Source of the DNA: Harmothoe impar
Lineage: Eukaryota > Annelida > Polychaeta > Phyllodocida > Polynoidae
Assembly: GCA_947462335.1 (NCBI GenBank)
Contig: OX381713.1
Coordinates: 20,762,381 to 20,826,380 of the forward strand
Reading direction: 5' to 3'
Length of the DNA stretch: 64,000 bases
Position 1 is the first letter of the stretch. Each line of letters begins with the position of its first letter. A program made the translations under genes and the position numbers. The notes under the pieces were generated by a model, which saw only the letters and a list, made by a program, of their open reading frames with translations, searched no databases and was not told the origin of the DNA. Shown here piece by piece: positions 55,701 to 63,905 of the stretch.

Positions 55701-58700
55701 ATGTGGAGCTATTTTTGAATACTAACAATGAAGTGTACTTGAATAGAGCCAGAAAATTGCGTAGAGGAATAAGTCTTAGCTGTAAATATGCGAAAGCTGA
55801 TTTTGTTAAAAGTGGACTTGAGGATAGTAAGACTGATCCAAAACGCTTTTGGCGTAACATTAATTGTGTAATGAAACCCGAAGGTGAAATTATTCCACCC
55901 ATTTTGATAGGTGATGATGGTGAGATGAAGTCTAACCAAGACTCTGTTACCTTTCTGAATGACTACTTTGCTGGTATTGGTGAGAAACTAAATGATGATC
56001 TTACGACCCAAGGTTTTGTGCCCAGACCTGTAGTAGTGCCTCTGGCACCAGGCAGGTTTGGGAAAATTAGTGTCAATGAGGAAACAGTCACATATCTGGT
56101 GGATGAAATTAATGTTAACAAAACATCTGGTATAGAAAATATCAGATGCGACATTTTGAAATTAGCACTGAAGAATTTATTACCAGAGTTGACATGGCTG
56201 TTGCAGTTGAGCTTTGACACAGGGATTTTTCCCGATGTGTGGAAAGTTGCATGGGTGAGTCCTATCCCAAAGCCTGGTAATGAAAGACTTGTAACAAATT
56301 GGCGACCGATTTCTCTTGTCTTTACCATCAAAGATAGCAGAAAAAGTGATGCATATGCACCTGTCTGAAGTTCTGGAACAACTAGACTTTCTTGCGAAAG
56401 AACAGTTTGGTTACAGACAGAACCGTGGAACTGGGGATGCCATTTTCAAATTCATAGATGATCTATATGACAATATAGACCGGGGTCATGTCACGCCAGC
56501 CTGTTTTCTTGATTTAAAGAAGGCGTTTGACAGTGTGAGCAATGAGTATCTATTAGAAATTGTGCAAGGCTTGAGACTACACCCCATGGTCACGAAATGG
56601 CTGACAAGCTATTTAAGTGACAGGAAACAATTCACACGCATCGGTTCCTACACGTCGGGAATAAAACCCGTCCCTTATGGTGTTCCGCAGGGCGCAGTGC
56701 TCGGGCCTTTGCTTTTCATTTTGTATGTGAACGACATTGCTAAACAGATTAAGTCATCGACATTTTTAATGTATGCCGATGATCTGGTCTTTTACACTTC
56801 AAGTAACAAGGCTGATTTAGCCCACCAAAGGTTACAATCTGATGTTGACAATGTTTTTAACTGGTGTACTAGAAAGCGTTTAACTGTAAACACTGATAAG
56901 ACTAAGATCGTTTGGTTTGGATCAGGCAGGAAGCTGCCTGGCCTAAACTTGCAACCCTTTTATATGCATGGTCAACAACTAGCAACTGCCAAAGAATATA
57001 CATATTTAGGCTTGAGACTTGATGAACATTTATCCATGGAGCTAGCATTAAAGGATGTTATCCAAAAGGTTAACAATAGGTTGTTTCGTTTTGCTAAATT
57101 ACGCTATCTCTTAAAGATTAAAGATTAAAGATTAAAGATTTTTATTCAAACAATAGTCACGGCTTACGCTGCGATTTTCAAAGGTTGAAATAAACACAAC
57201 TGTACATGTATATATACAACATATAGATATACAATTATAGATGTAAGTCCCCTGATCGGAAGGCGACTGTAGCGGAGTTATCTCCATGGATATGATATCG
57301 GAGTGCAGCACATAGGGATTAATGAGTGGTTGCCCAGCCATTGTACCCTAGTACAGTTTTGGTTCAATGAGTAGATAAATAAAAGTGAGTAGGAGTGGAA
57401 GCGTTGGCCAAGCTTCAGGTCGGTTTCATCTTATAAAACAGTCGAGATAAAGGGGGGTGGCAGTGCTGATGCTCTGTACTCACCATATGAGAGAAATAAG
57501 GAATGAATAAGTAGTCAATTCATCATTATATCAATTACAAATGTAAGGTACAAGTCAGCACGAAACTGTAAAGAGCATAACGTAAATGTAATGTAATGTA
57601 ATGTAGACAGTGCTTGTGCACTGAACCTATGGAGAGTAAGATGTCAGTCATGACTAGTGGACTAATTATTTATTATTTACTATCTAGGTAGCAGTGCTTG
57701 TGCACTGGACTTACCGTATGGAATCTACTAGATGTACTTATGTTTGAATTTGAACATAACCAGGTATTGTAGTGTAGCAGCGCTGGTGCGCTGGACTAAA
57801 CCATTTGACTTGGTATCCGAGATAGTTGGTAGGTAAAGGGCCCACTGGCAAAAGGAGTAGCAGTGCTTGTGCACGTGTACTTACTCAAATTCGATACAAT
57901 TAAATACAATATAAATAATCACTGATGAGATTCCTGGGTGTGATAATATCTCACAAAATCATGTTGTTATGTCTTAACTTAACCTGAGTGAAATCCATTT
58001 TCTCAATAAGGGCTTTGAATTTCATACGAGTGTCAGCATTTTGTACAGCAACATCTAGCGAGTTCCATAGAATGGCTCCTCTTCGCATGGGTGATTTTTT
58101 TACAAGATTTAATTTAGAACGGACTAGTTTAAATCTTACTTTATTCTCTGCTCTTGTCCTAGGATTTGCGGTTGTGATAATATTGTTCTCATATTTGGAC
58201 AACCTGTACATGTACATTAGCAGTTGACAGTCACGTCTATGAACTAGTCTGGGCATATTACATTGATCATGGAGGGCATCTTGTGTAACATCCCTGGGGT
58301 TTCTAACACGCAGAATAGACCTAAGTCCCCGATTTTGAATAGTCTGCAGACTTTTCAGGTCATGTTGGGTTGCACTGTCTAGCATAAAACTACAGTACTC
58401 AAGGGAAGGGAGGGTGCAGTGTTTATAGATTTCCATACAGGTTTCATTGTCAATGTAGTCCCTTATTCTATGGGTCCTTTTGGACTTGAAGCCACATTTC
58501 TTCCTAATGCCAGCCATATGAGGTTTCATAGACAAATTCTCATCAAGTGTGACCCCCAAGTAGCAAAAGCTTTTCACCCTAGCTATGGGGTCGTTATCTA
58601 TAGATAATAAATTTCCATTGATGAGACTGGTTTTGGGACGTGTGCCATAAATGACTTGCATTGTTTTTTCGCTGTTTATTGTTAATCTATTGGTGGCGCA

Positions 58701-61700
58701 CCATTCAGAAATCCGATTTACATCTGGCTGCCCAGTTAGAGTCAGATCGTTGCCGTTCCTACCTTCATTTATCATGACAGCATCATCGGCATAGAGAATG
58801 AATGGTATATGTGATTGATATCACATGTGAACCAGGGCATTTTTTTTATTGATAAACCTACCCAAAGTCCCCCCCCCCGATGTGTGCGTGTAATATGTGT
58901 GAGTGTAATATGTGTGAGTGTAATATGTGTGAGTGTAATATGTGTGAGTGTAAGATGTGTGAGTGTAATATGTGTGAGTGTAATATGTGTGAGTTTTGAT
59001 GTTGAATCACCGAGATTGAGTGCTTACAACCCCCCCCCCCCCCACATACACACACAGTGCAGATTCCCAATGATCAGGTACCTAATTTTAGTACAATACG
59101 TTATTTCTCATTTCTGACAGCAGAATTATAATCTCCAGGAAACACTGACCCACTTTGATAGGTCACATGCATTATTTAATCAAATTCCAGGCGAGCAGTG
59201 GGGTGTGGGCAAACAGTTGGGCGTGGGCAAGCAGGTGGCTGTGGGCAAGCAGGTGGCTGTGGGTGTCAGCGCCCTGCAGCCCGTAACCACCATTCTACGT
59301 CTCAGCCAAAGAGCGAGCCAGTCGGAGTGTAAACGACAACAGCAGCTCCGTTTCTGTTCGCCTGTGTTGGTCGGCCGCGAGGCAGCGTGTGTTGCAGATG
59401 GTTTTGACCGTAAAACTGATTTCATCTAAGCCCCAACCCTACCAGAGACATTTACTACAGTTTCGTCCATAATCATTCATTGGTCTCTGCTACTGAACAG
59501 GTCACCACAAGCCTCACACATTCCGCATTTGTCAGTAGGAAGTCGAATGAATGATCTAATTTGAGTACAATACGTTATTTCTCATTTCTAACAGCAGATT
59601 TGTAATCGCCAGAAAAAGCTACCCTAATTTCATGTATTACAAGTCATATATAATCAAATTCCAAGTGGTGGCTGTAGGTGAGCAGGTGGCTGTGTGAAAG
59701 CAGGTGGCTGGGGGCGAGCAGGTGGCTGTGGGCGTCAGCGCCAGGCAGCGCGTAACCGCTGTTTTACGTCTCGCCCGAAAAGCGAGTCAATCGGAGCATC
59801 AACAGCGACGGCATCTCCGTTGCCGTTTCGCCATGTCGGTCGGACGCGGGGCGGCGTGTGCTACGTGTCCATGCCTTTGCAGTCGATCTATATTGAATTT
59901 CCTGTTCTCCACTCTCTCAGCCCCCACTCCCCCTGCTCATGATTCCGTATTTGCGTTCTCTGTTTTCGCGTTCTCTGTTTTCGCGTTCTCCCTTTTCCCC
60001 TTCTCCCTATTTCCGGTCCCCCCCCCGCCCATGCATACCCTAAGGAATACCACCACCTCCACAAACACACCACTGGATTCTATTGGTACCAATGGGATTC
60101 ATTAAAACCATTAAATATCATTAAAGATTAACTAAGTATATGTAACTGACCATGCATGAAGGAGCCACTGCATAAAATCCCTGAAACCCCAGAAAACCCC
60201 CAAATCTATGCCCCCCTCATAATCATTCATTGGTCCATTCTGGCATCAGAAATGAATTCCTTGTTAAAAAATACCCTAAAGTCATGTGTCATACATGTAT
60301 GTTATTCCATTTCAGCCCAGCAGGTGGGTGTGGGTGAGCAGGTGGGTGTGAAAGAGCCTGTTGTCTGTGTAAACTACTGCCTTACCTTCATTTTCATGAA
60401 GGTTAGGGAAGGTAGAGGCAATATTGTGGCCTCAGAGCGTCTCAAAAAGTGTCTCACCCTGTTTTTACATAAGAACAAAGAGGATTCTGTGTAAAGGGAC
60501 AGTCTAGGAAGGTCTGTGGTTTACATGAAAGCCCATACTTTAGCATTGAGCTGAAAAAGTTAGTTTTATGCTGTTTCAGTGACCTCTTTTTAAACTGAAT
60601 TTTATACATGAAAAATACCTTTTTTTATTTCAATGTTTGATGGCATAGATTGGCATTGATCAAAACTTGTTTCCTGCAGTATTTAAATATTTTATTGAAC
60701 AATCTCAGACAGCAAAATTAGGCAGACAACATGTTGCATTTTTCGGACGAAAAATGCAAAAATACCTGTCTCTAAAGAACCTGGCACAACTGTGCCCTGG
60801 TTCAATAATTTTGGAATTTTCAGCCACCGTAGGAAGGTCATTTATATATACAGAAAAAAGTAAGGGACCTAGAATGGAGCCTTGAGGAACACAAACACTA
60901 CATGCTGCTCTTCTAGTGTACAAGACAATGATTATGACACTTTTTGATTACTGCAGCTTTGCCTATGTGGGCTGTAACGACACCTCATTACCAAAACTGC
61001 AAAGGCTTCAAAATAGAGGTCTTCGTGTTTGTTATAGGAACAATCGAGATTATATGGATGAAGCCGAACTTCATGTCAAATCAAAGTTGGCTCTGTTGTC
61101 TAGAAGGCGTGATGAGATCTTACTAACTTGGATGTACAAGTTCTCCAAGGTGGAGGAAGTCATTGACGCTAGAAGAGGCGACAGAATAACACGTTCAAAC
61201 AATAAAATCAAGTTCAAGCTGAAGAGAGCGAAACTGCAGGGATACAAAAAATCACCCTGGTATCGAGGTAATTTCTTATGGAACAATTTAGGAGTATGGT
61301 TCCAACAGTCGGAATCGAAATATCAATTTAAATTAAGAATACGAAAAATTGCTGATCTTCATGTGAAGAATGATGATCCCATAGAGGAATTTCAAGATGA
61401 GGATAGCTTGATGTTTGATCTAAGTGAGAGTGAAGGTGATATGGGGTCTGTGTAAGCTGAGTTTGCACTAAGGCGGTTCCATGAAAATCTGAAAAATATG
61501 GAATTTTGCAAAGGGAAGATTGACGGTTCGTAATCATCTCGGAGCTATTGAGGGGGAAAATTTGTTGGAGATTGCTGGATAAGGATCACCGACTGTTTGA
61601 CCTCTCCTACCATATGGGAGATTGCTGGATAAAAGAATCACCTATGGGTATGGTAAAGAAGTGAATATGATTTTTGGTGCCGCCTGGTGTTACCTTGGGA

Positions 61701-63633
61701 GATATATACCTTGGTTATTATACATCTACCACTCCTGCTGGAGTTAAAAATCGAATGATAAACTGTGTATGCCTGTCATGCTAATTGTAAACTGTTTGGA
61801 GGGTGACTCACTAATTTGCTGACAAATGTGAAGCTAGTATATGTCTGGCGCTCTGATATGTGATGTTGTCCAAGTGCCACGATGATGTCCGGGTTCTCTC
61901 AACCTACACTATACATATATACGACAAGATATGATTGTTTACAATCTGAACATGACATGATTGATGGACTATTTGTATAGATTTTGTAGCTAAAACTTGC
62001 TAAAATGCAACCTGATAAATTATAGGTTCATTTCTGAATGGTGATATGGGTGTATCAACCCTGTTAACGACAGCCGTATTGCTCTATTTTGGACTCCTCT
62101 GTATATTATCACATCTTTTTTCGTCTCAAACTGGCTTGTGTATCTTTCGTTATTGTCTAGTCCAGCCATGTATGTCTCTGTAGATGTTGTCCTGTCCGAG
62201 TACTTTTTCATCTGTTCATCATTTCGTTAACTCATATCCATAGATTACATTGTCTTTACACATGTGCAACTGATGACCTAGATATTGTATGATATTTTTG
62301 ATTATTATTGTGCTTCAACTATCCACTTTTCTGTATATTGTGAGAGGCTCAATAAATCCACACTCAAAACGTAAAAAAAAGTCCTAAACAAGGTTTAAGG
62401 GCCAGCTAGGGCTATATCTAACAATGAACAAGGGGGCCTATGCTAGTCTTTTCTTGTCGAAAAGCTGACACTCTGGTCAGTGGTGTAAAGGGCTTTGGGG
62501 ACAAGGTCCCAAAGCCAATAAAACACATATCCACAGCTTTGTTTGAGAAACCCCAACCATGGGCCACCATCTGAGAGATGCTGCCACCTGTATAAAATTT
62601 AAAGCACTAATATGTGCATGAATGGGAAAGAGCTATTGTGTCTGCAGTAGGGATCATGTAAATACTACTCACTGGTGACACCTTGTGTGTAGTGAGAGAA
62701 GCATGTTAATTACCCTATTTTTGACTGATCAGTCAACAATAATTTTCCTATTAAACTGGGATTCTTGTATAGAAATACTGCTCACAGAGATAAAATACTT
62801 TCATACATGACTGACAACATCACCATGCCTATCCTCATGCCTACAGTGGAAATTGGTCACCGCAACAGTTGGGATACCAACTTTAAGACTTCAGAGGGAC
62901 CCGAGTTCAGAATGTGCTTGTTCAGAGGTTCCTGGCTCAGAGTTCAGAGGTCTCTGGTACAGAGGGCTCTGGCTTAAGTTCAAAGGTTCCTGATTCAGAC
63001 AGAACAACTCTGGAGAGCCTTGACACCTAATGGCTGTCGCCATTACAAAAGTAACAACATATGTATTTGATATTTGATAGAATGTAAGCAAAAAACATCG
63101 CAGAATCTACTTTGCAAATGAATAATGAAATTTACCTTCTGTGATGGCATATTTGGCCTTTTTCTTTTCCAGTATAGTCCTGATTCCACATTTCTTTATA
63201 CGCCGGCGGATGTTGGCAAACCAAGTTTTCACCTAGACATCGGGGAGAATCAAGTGTAAATTTACATTACATTTCATGTTGGTGATCAATGGAAAAATTA
63301 TCTTTCTAGGGAAATTATTACACTGCTCCATCTTCAATCACCATCATATTCACAGGGTAGCTTATCAATTGTCTACAGTTTCATTTCAGCACCATTTCTG
63401 ATCTGCACCACTCTCAGTCAACTATATAACTCAGTTCAGAAAGTTGTTCCATTCTGTTCACCTGGTATGCTGTTAGTCCTGCCTCCTGTTCTAGAAAAAA
63501 CCTCTCATCCTTGGTGGGGTACAGGCGGTAGGCATGCTGTAGAGCCCAGCGCCACAACGTCACTGTAGAATGCTCAGGAAGGCAGTTGGTGGGACGCACA
63601 CCATGTGGGCAAATGTGGACAGGTGGAGGCTTT
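43586..63633 (-). CDS. TALE-type homeobox gene, 3' part (12 exons, 994 codons visible)
   Basis: Twelve GT-AG exons joined in order give a single open frame ending at TAA 43,588-43,586. The phases agree at every junction. The product is a sequence-specific nuclear transcription factor by family. Visible residues about 24-78 form a homeodomain with a TALE-type loop (LYPTKDE) and helix 3 WFANIRRRIKK; Ala after WF resembles the Iroquois/Mohawk group, but the rest is divergent. The remaining 900 residues lack recognised domains and are rich in Ser, Thr, Pro and Gln, like activation regions. The previous exon starts beyond 64,000: the first visible exon opens with the last base of a split codon. 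Introns are 0.2-1.2 kb except one of 10.6 kb packed with retrotransposons. Exons show no damage, so the gene looks functional. Exact orthology is unknown. Confidence 0.8.
43777..43810 (+). repeat. dispersed TGACTCAGGTT motif, copy 2
   Basis: AGTGTGATTTACATCGCAG then TTGACTCAGGTTCAGG. It lies only about 20 bases before the last acceptor of the homeobox gene, so it may overlap the branch-point region. Confidence 0.5.
44068..44131. repeat. 29-bp inverted repeat with 6-nt loop
   Basis: 44,068-44,096 and 44,103-44,131 are complementary with two mismatches, around GGGATT. It is built from GGGCATAY/RTATGCCC words and lies inside the last intron of the homeobox gene. Confidence 0.85.
44347..44511. 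mobile_element. fold-back element with about 75-bp imperfect arms
   Basis: The left arm runs from AAAGCCAAAACCACACT through ATGCATCTAG to CCTATGTGTACGGGACTC. The right arm mirrors it through GAGCCCGTACACATAGG, CTAGATGCAT and GTTTTGGTTTAATAT. The centre is at about 44,430. It is located in the last intron of the homeobox gene. Confidence 0.75.
44720..44810 (-). CDS. homeobox gene exon
   Basis: Donor CACTG/GTAAGC. Two AGs compete as acceptor: using the one before 44,817 gives an immediate in-frame TGA, whereas the CTGACAG before 44,810 keeps the frame open for 30 codons into the last exon. I therefore chose 44,810. The upstream AG could give an alternative, truncated product. Confidence 0.7.
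45197..45360 (-). CDS. homeobox gene exon (Pro-rich)
   Basis: Acceptor TTAATATGCAG, donor ATCAG/GTAAGT. 164 bp encoding a PPVSTSLPPLPPTPQW-type Pro-rich stretch. It leaves two bases for the next exon. Confidence 0.76.
45421..45921. mobile_element. miniature TIR element, PIF/Harbinger-like, TAA duplication
   Basis: 501 bp, GGCCACACTT...AAGTGTGGCC, with terminal repeats continuing through AAATTTGGGTTACGG. TAA lies at 45,418-45,420 and 45,922-45,924. The interior has AATAAAAT-rich sequence and no transposase. The terminal ten bases resemble those of the 8,460 and 49,958 elements but the interior differs, so it is a second subfamily. Confidence 0.82.
46010..46260 (+). repeat. degenerate about 20-bp GGCC/GAACCAGGG tandem repeat
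   Basis: Loose repetition of words such as CATCTGAACCAGGGCC, CCCCTGAACCAATACC and CAACTGAATCAGGGGCC. It lies in an intron of the homeobox gene. The same kind of unit appears at 43.89-43.98, 52.94-53.01 and 62.89-63.02 kb. Confidence 0.6.
46279..46330 (+). repeat. truncated hAT-like terminus
   Basis: CAGTGTTGCCGAAATGACAC matches the first 14 bases of the element at 41,178. No opposite terminus was found, so it is a fragment. Confidence 0.5.
46570..46631 (-). CDS. homeobox gene exon
   Basis: Acceptor CTTCATTTCAG, donor TTAAG/GTAAAA. 62 bp, two bases completing the previous codon plus 20 codons (APPDVGSLWQPAPF). Confidence 0.72.
47143..47278 (-). CDS. homeobox gene exon (Pro/Ala-rich)
   Basis: Acceptor TGTATTACCAG, donor ACAG/GTAACT. 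136 bp including an AAPPPAPPAAL stretch. In phase. Confidence 0.78.
47768..49211 (-). CDS. homeobox gene large exon
   Basis: Acceptor GTTGGTATTTCAG, donor AAAGG/GTAAGT. 1,444 bp encoding about 481 residues, nearly half of the visible protein. Composition is Ser/Thr/Pro/Gln-rich with one basic block (RKNKVTHRSRRQQQKGNKR, possible nuclear localisation signal) and a YDMLRYMLQHESVQQ helix. No known domain was recognised. Confidence 0.88.
49487..49691 (-). CDS. homeobox gene exon
   Basis: Acceptor CTTTTTGTAG, donor ATG/GTAGGT. 205 bp. The frame opens ADRYSCGVEELTSTFD and runs through without stops. Confidence 0.8.
49782..50569. mobile_element. PIF/Harbinger-like miniature element, split and right-truncated
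   Basis: The left end GGCCACACTTCTTTTTTAAA and inner words (GGGCTACG, AGGGCGAAATAAA) match the 45,421-45,921 element. The right part (GGGCTTTCCTAGTGCGG at about 50,549) also matches, but the right terminus is missing. The 49,958-50,339 element has inserted into it. Confidence 0.72.
49958..50339. mobile_element. nested miniature TIR element, TTA duplication
   Basis: 382 bp, GGCCAGACC...GGTGTGGCC, with TTA at 49,955-49,957 and 50,340-50,342. It is of the same subfamily as 8,460-8,815 (A/T runs, GCTCGCACC words). It interrupts the older element 49,782-50,569, which dates the two relative to each other. Confidence 0.8.
50612..50697 (-). CDS. homeobox gene exon
   Basis: Acceptor TTTCACTGCAG, donor CTG/GTGAGC. 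86 bp, encoding a short IPVPTLTGLTNVYHP-like segment in phase. Confidence 0.75.
51230..51710 (+). repeat. about 60-75-bp degenerate tandem repeat in intron
   Basis: About seven imperfect copies of a unit containing AACTCCAATCCTCCCTTTCC, ATATGCTACTTATAGACCCC and CCACTTCCC. It lies within the 51,857-50,698 intron of the homeobox gene. Confidence 0.8.
51858..51984 (-). CDS. homeobox gene exon
   Basis: Acceptor TTTTCTCTAG, donor AAG/GTAAGT. 127 bp, Ser/Thr-rich. It takes one base from the previous exon and passes two on. Confidence 0.78.
52277..52504 (-). CDS. homeobox gene exon (Pro-rich)
   Basis: Acceptor TTCTTCCACAG, donor CTG/GTAGGC. 228 bp. With the base carried over from the homeodomain exon it opens DIIFKEPPRGPPK. 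It is in phase with both neighbours. Confidence 0.8.
53132..54064 (+). repeat. repeat family C, copy 1 (0.93 kb)
   Basis: Begins GAATGGTATATGTGATTGAT and ends GGTGCCCTGGTTT. It is collinear with the 58,800-60,803 repeat: GAACCAGGGC near the left end, GCAGGTGGCTG minisatellite words near 53,560, AGCGTCTCAAAAAG near 53,715, GAACAAAGAGGATTCTGTG near 53,750, and AAATATTTTATT near 53,955. It includes a TGACTCAGG motif at 53,267-53,302. No coding frame was recognised. Confidence 0.72.
53267..53302 (+). repeat. dispersed TGACTCAGG motif, copy 3
   Basis: AGTATGATTTACATCACAA then ATGACTCAGGGTTAGG, inside repeat C copy 1. Compare 17,140 and 43,777. Confidence 0.5.
54290..54550 (+). repeat. about 114-bp tandem repeat
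   Basis: Two to two-and-a-half copies of a unit containing ATGGATTCTACAYCCCAGAA, TCAGACAATCTTGAGTTTT and GCCATCTTGG. A 128-codon open frame crosses it with a visibly duplicated peptide, but it lacks other coding signs. Confidence 0.7.
54545..54815 (+). repeat. 270-bp polypurine (GGAGGAG) tract
   Basis: Almost pure A/G on the plus strand with GAGGAGGAGAGGGCAGAG units. Long purine/pyrimidine strand asymmetry of this kind can form triplex DNA. Pro/Ser-rich frames on the minus strand are artefacts. Confidence 0.85.
55190..57112 (+). pseudogene. non-LTR retrotransposon A, 5' part (endonuclease end and reverse transcriptase)
   Basis: A frame at about 55,198-55,425 ends with the SDHLPVF motif of an apurinic-type endonuclease C-terminus. 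A 322-codon frame (55,400-56,368) and a 270-codon frame (56,316-57,128) carry the linker and reverse transcriptase, with motifs RPISL near 56,305, FLDLKKAFDSV (motif A) near 56,505, YGVPQGAVLGPLLF (motif B) near 56,680, and YADD (motif C) near 56,775. This is a jockey/CR1-type layout. It is dead: frame shifts separate endonuclease from RT (a T run at about 55,414-55,420) and split RT (about 56,316). The 5' end is missing, and the coding sequence breaks at about 57,112 and resumes at 60,904. Confidence 0.85.
57113..58799 (-). pseudogene. non-LTR retrotransposon B, 3' part (minus strand)
   Basis: The 274-codon frame 58,775-57,951 continues from YADD (about 58,790) through thumb and C-terminal region of a jockey/CR1-type RT (YLGVTLDENLSMKPH; QNRGLR). 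Its 3' untranslated region holds five units spaced 83-150 bp with a CAGTGC-NNNN-GCACTG hairpin. The element ends in an (ATCTTTA)n tail at about 57,113-57,141. Motif B of the same element lies at 60,804-60,893, beyond the inserted repeat C. It lies inside element A in opposite orientation. Confidence 0.8.
57461..57876 (-). repeat. hairpin repeats in the 3' UTR of element B
   Basis: Five self-complementary 16-mers, at 57,461, 57,608, 57,692, 57,778 and 57,861. Two read CAGTGCTTGTGCACTG and one reads CAGCGCTGGTGCGCTG. In the latter, both sides of the stem changed together (T-A to C-G pairs), so pairing is kept. Confidence 0.8.
58800..60803 (+). repeat. repeat family C, copy 2 (2.0 kb), inserted in element B
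   Basis: Starts GAATGGTATATGTGATTGAT and ends GTGCCCTGGTTC, with AAT at 58,797-58,799 and 60,804-60,806. Removing it would bring RT motif B and motif C of element B together. Near its ends GAACCAGGGC and GCCCTGGTTC are inverted, which suggests a non-autonomous DNA element. Internally a module beginning TTCTCATTTCT is present at least twice (about 59,102 and 59,579) with GCAGGTGGCTG minisatellites and GC-rich GTCAGCGCC segments. No transposase was found. Confidence 0.65.
58880..58998 (+). repeat. 15-bp tandem repeat TGTGTGAGTGTAATA
   Basis: About eight nearly perfect copies inside repeat C copy 2, followed by a poly(C) run at about 59,030-59,043. Confidence 0.9.
60804..60893 (-). pseudogene. 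element B, RT motif B fragment
   Basis: The minus strand reads VPQGSILGPLLF then YINDLP, RT motif B, and stops at the inserted repeat C. Upstream of the motif the similarity ends at about 60,893, so element B is 5'-truncated, as is usual for non-LTR insertions. Confidence 0.8.
60904..61455 (+). pseudogene. non-LTR retrotransposon A, 3' coding part
   Basis: The frame AALLVYKTM...FDYC continues the RT thumb/C-terminal region that broke off at 57,112 and ends at TAA 61,453-61,455. QNRGLRV and SPWYRGNFLWNNL are typical of the C-terminal region of jockey/CR1-like RTs. An acidic tail (DDPIEEFQDEDS) closes it. Confidence 0.82.
61456..62380 (+). other. 3' untranslated region of element A
   Basis: No ORF. 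AATAAA at about 62,351 and an A run at 62,373-62,380 probably mark the 3' end. GGAGATTGCTGGATAA is repeated at about 61,566 and 61,617. Confidence 0.55.
62890..63020 (+). repeat. degenerate 20-bp repeat
   Basis: Loose repetition of GTTCAGAGGTTCCTGGCTCAG and GTCTCTGGTACAGAGGGCTC-like units between the homeodomain exon and element A. Confidence 0.55.
63136..63232 (-). CDS. homeobox gene exon (homeodomain recognition helix)
   Basis: Acceptor TGTCTAG, donor GAAG/GTAAAT. Encodes VKTWFANIRRRIKK, with the conserved W, F, N and R contact positions of helix 3, then a basic KKKAKYAITE segment. 97 bp, leaving one base for the next exon 10.6 kb away. Confidence 0.9.
63462..63633 (-). CDS. homeobox gene exon (homeodomain helices 1-2)
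   Basis: Acceptor TTTTAG before 63,633, donor CAG/GTGAAC after 63,462. One base completes the preceding codon, then 57 codons. It encodes a Cys/His/Pro-containing lead (PVHICPHG), then helix 1 (TLWRWALQHAY), the TALE YP loop, and helix 2 (ERFFLEQEAGLTAYQ). It ends exactly on a codon boundary. Confidence 0.85.
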
Positions 63634-63689
63634 CTAAAATAGAAATAGGAGATAAATAGATGGATCCAATGTGATGGATCAAAACAAGG

Positions 63690-63905
63690 TCGTTCTAGCT
63701 TGATTCAAAGAAACCTCTCATCCTTAACAGTTTTAGCAGGATGGGCTATTCACCTCGGGCTATCTCTCAGCCAGAACATCTTTCTAAAATCTAAAAATCA
63801 TTAGCATATTGGGTTGTCTACCAGTTTCTTGCCCTAAACATATTTAGCAAGTTGGGTTGTTCACGTGTTTCTCATCCTAAAAATCTTTGGAAAGTATGGG
63901 GTTCC
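63690..63905. repeat. about 65-bp degenerate tandem repeat
   Basis: Units sharing CTCATCCT(T/A)AA, TTTAGCAAGTTGGGTTGTTC and TCTTTCTAAAATC. It lies in the intron upstream of the first visible homeobox exon. Confidence 0.5.
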
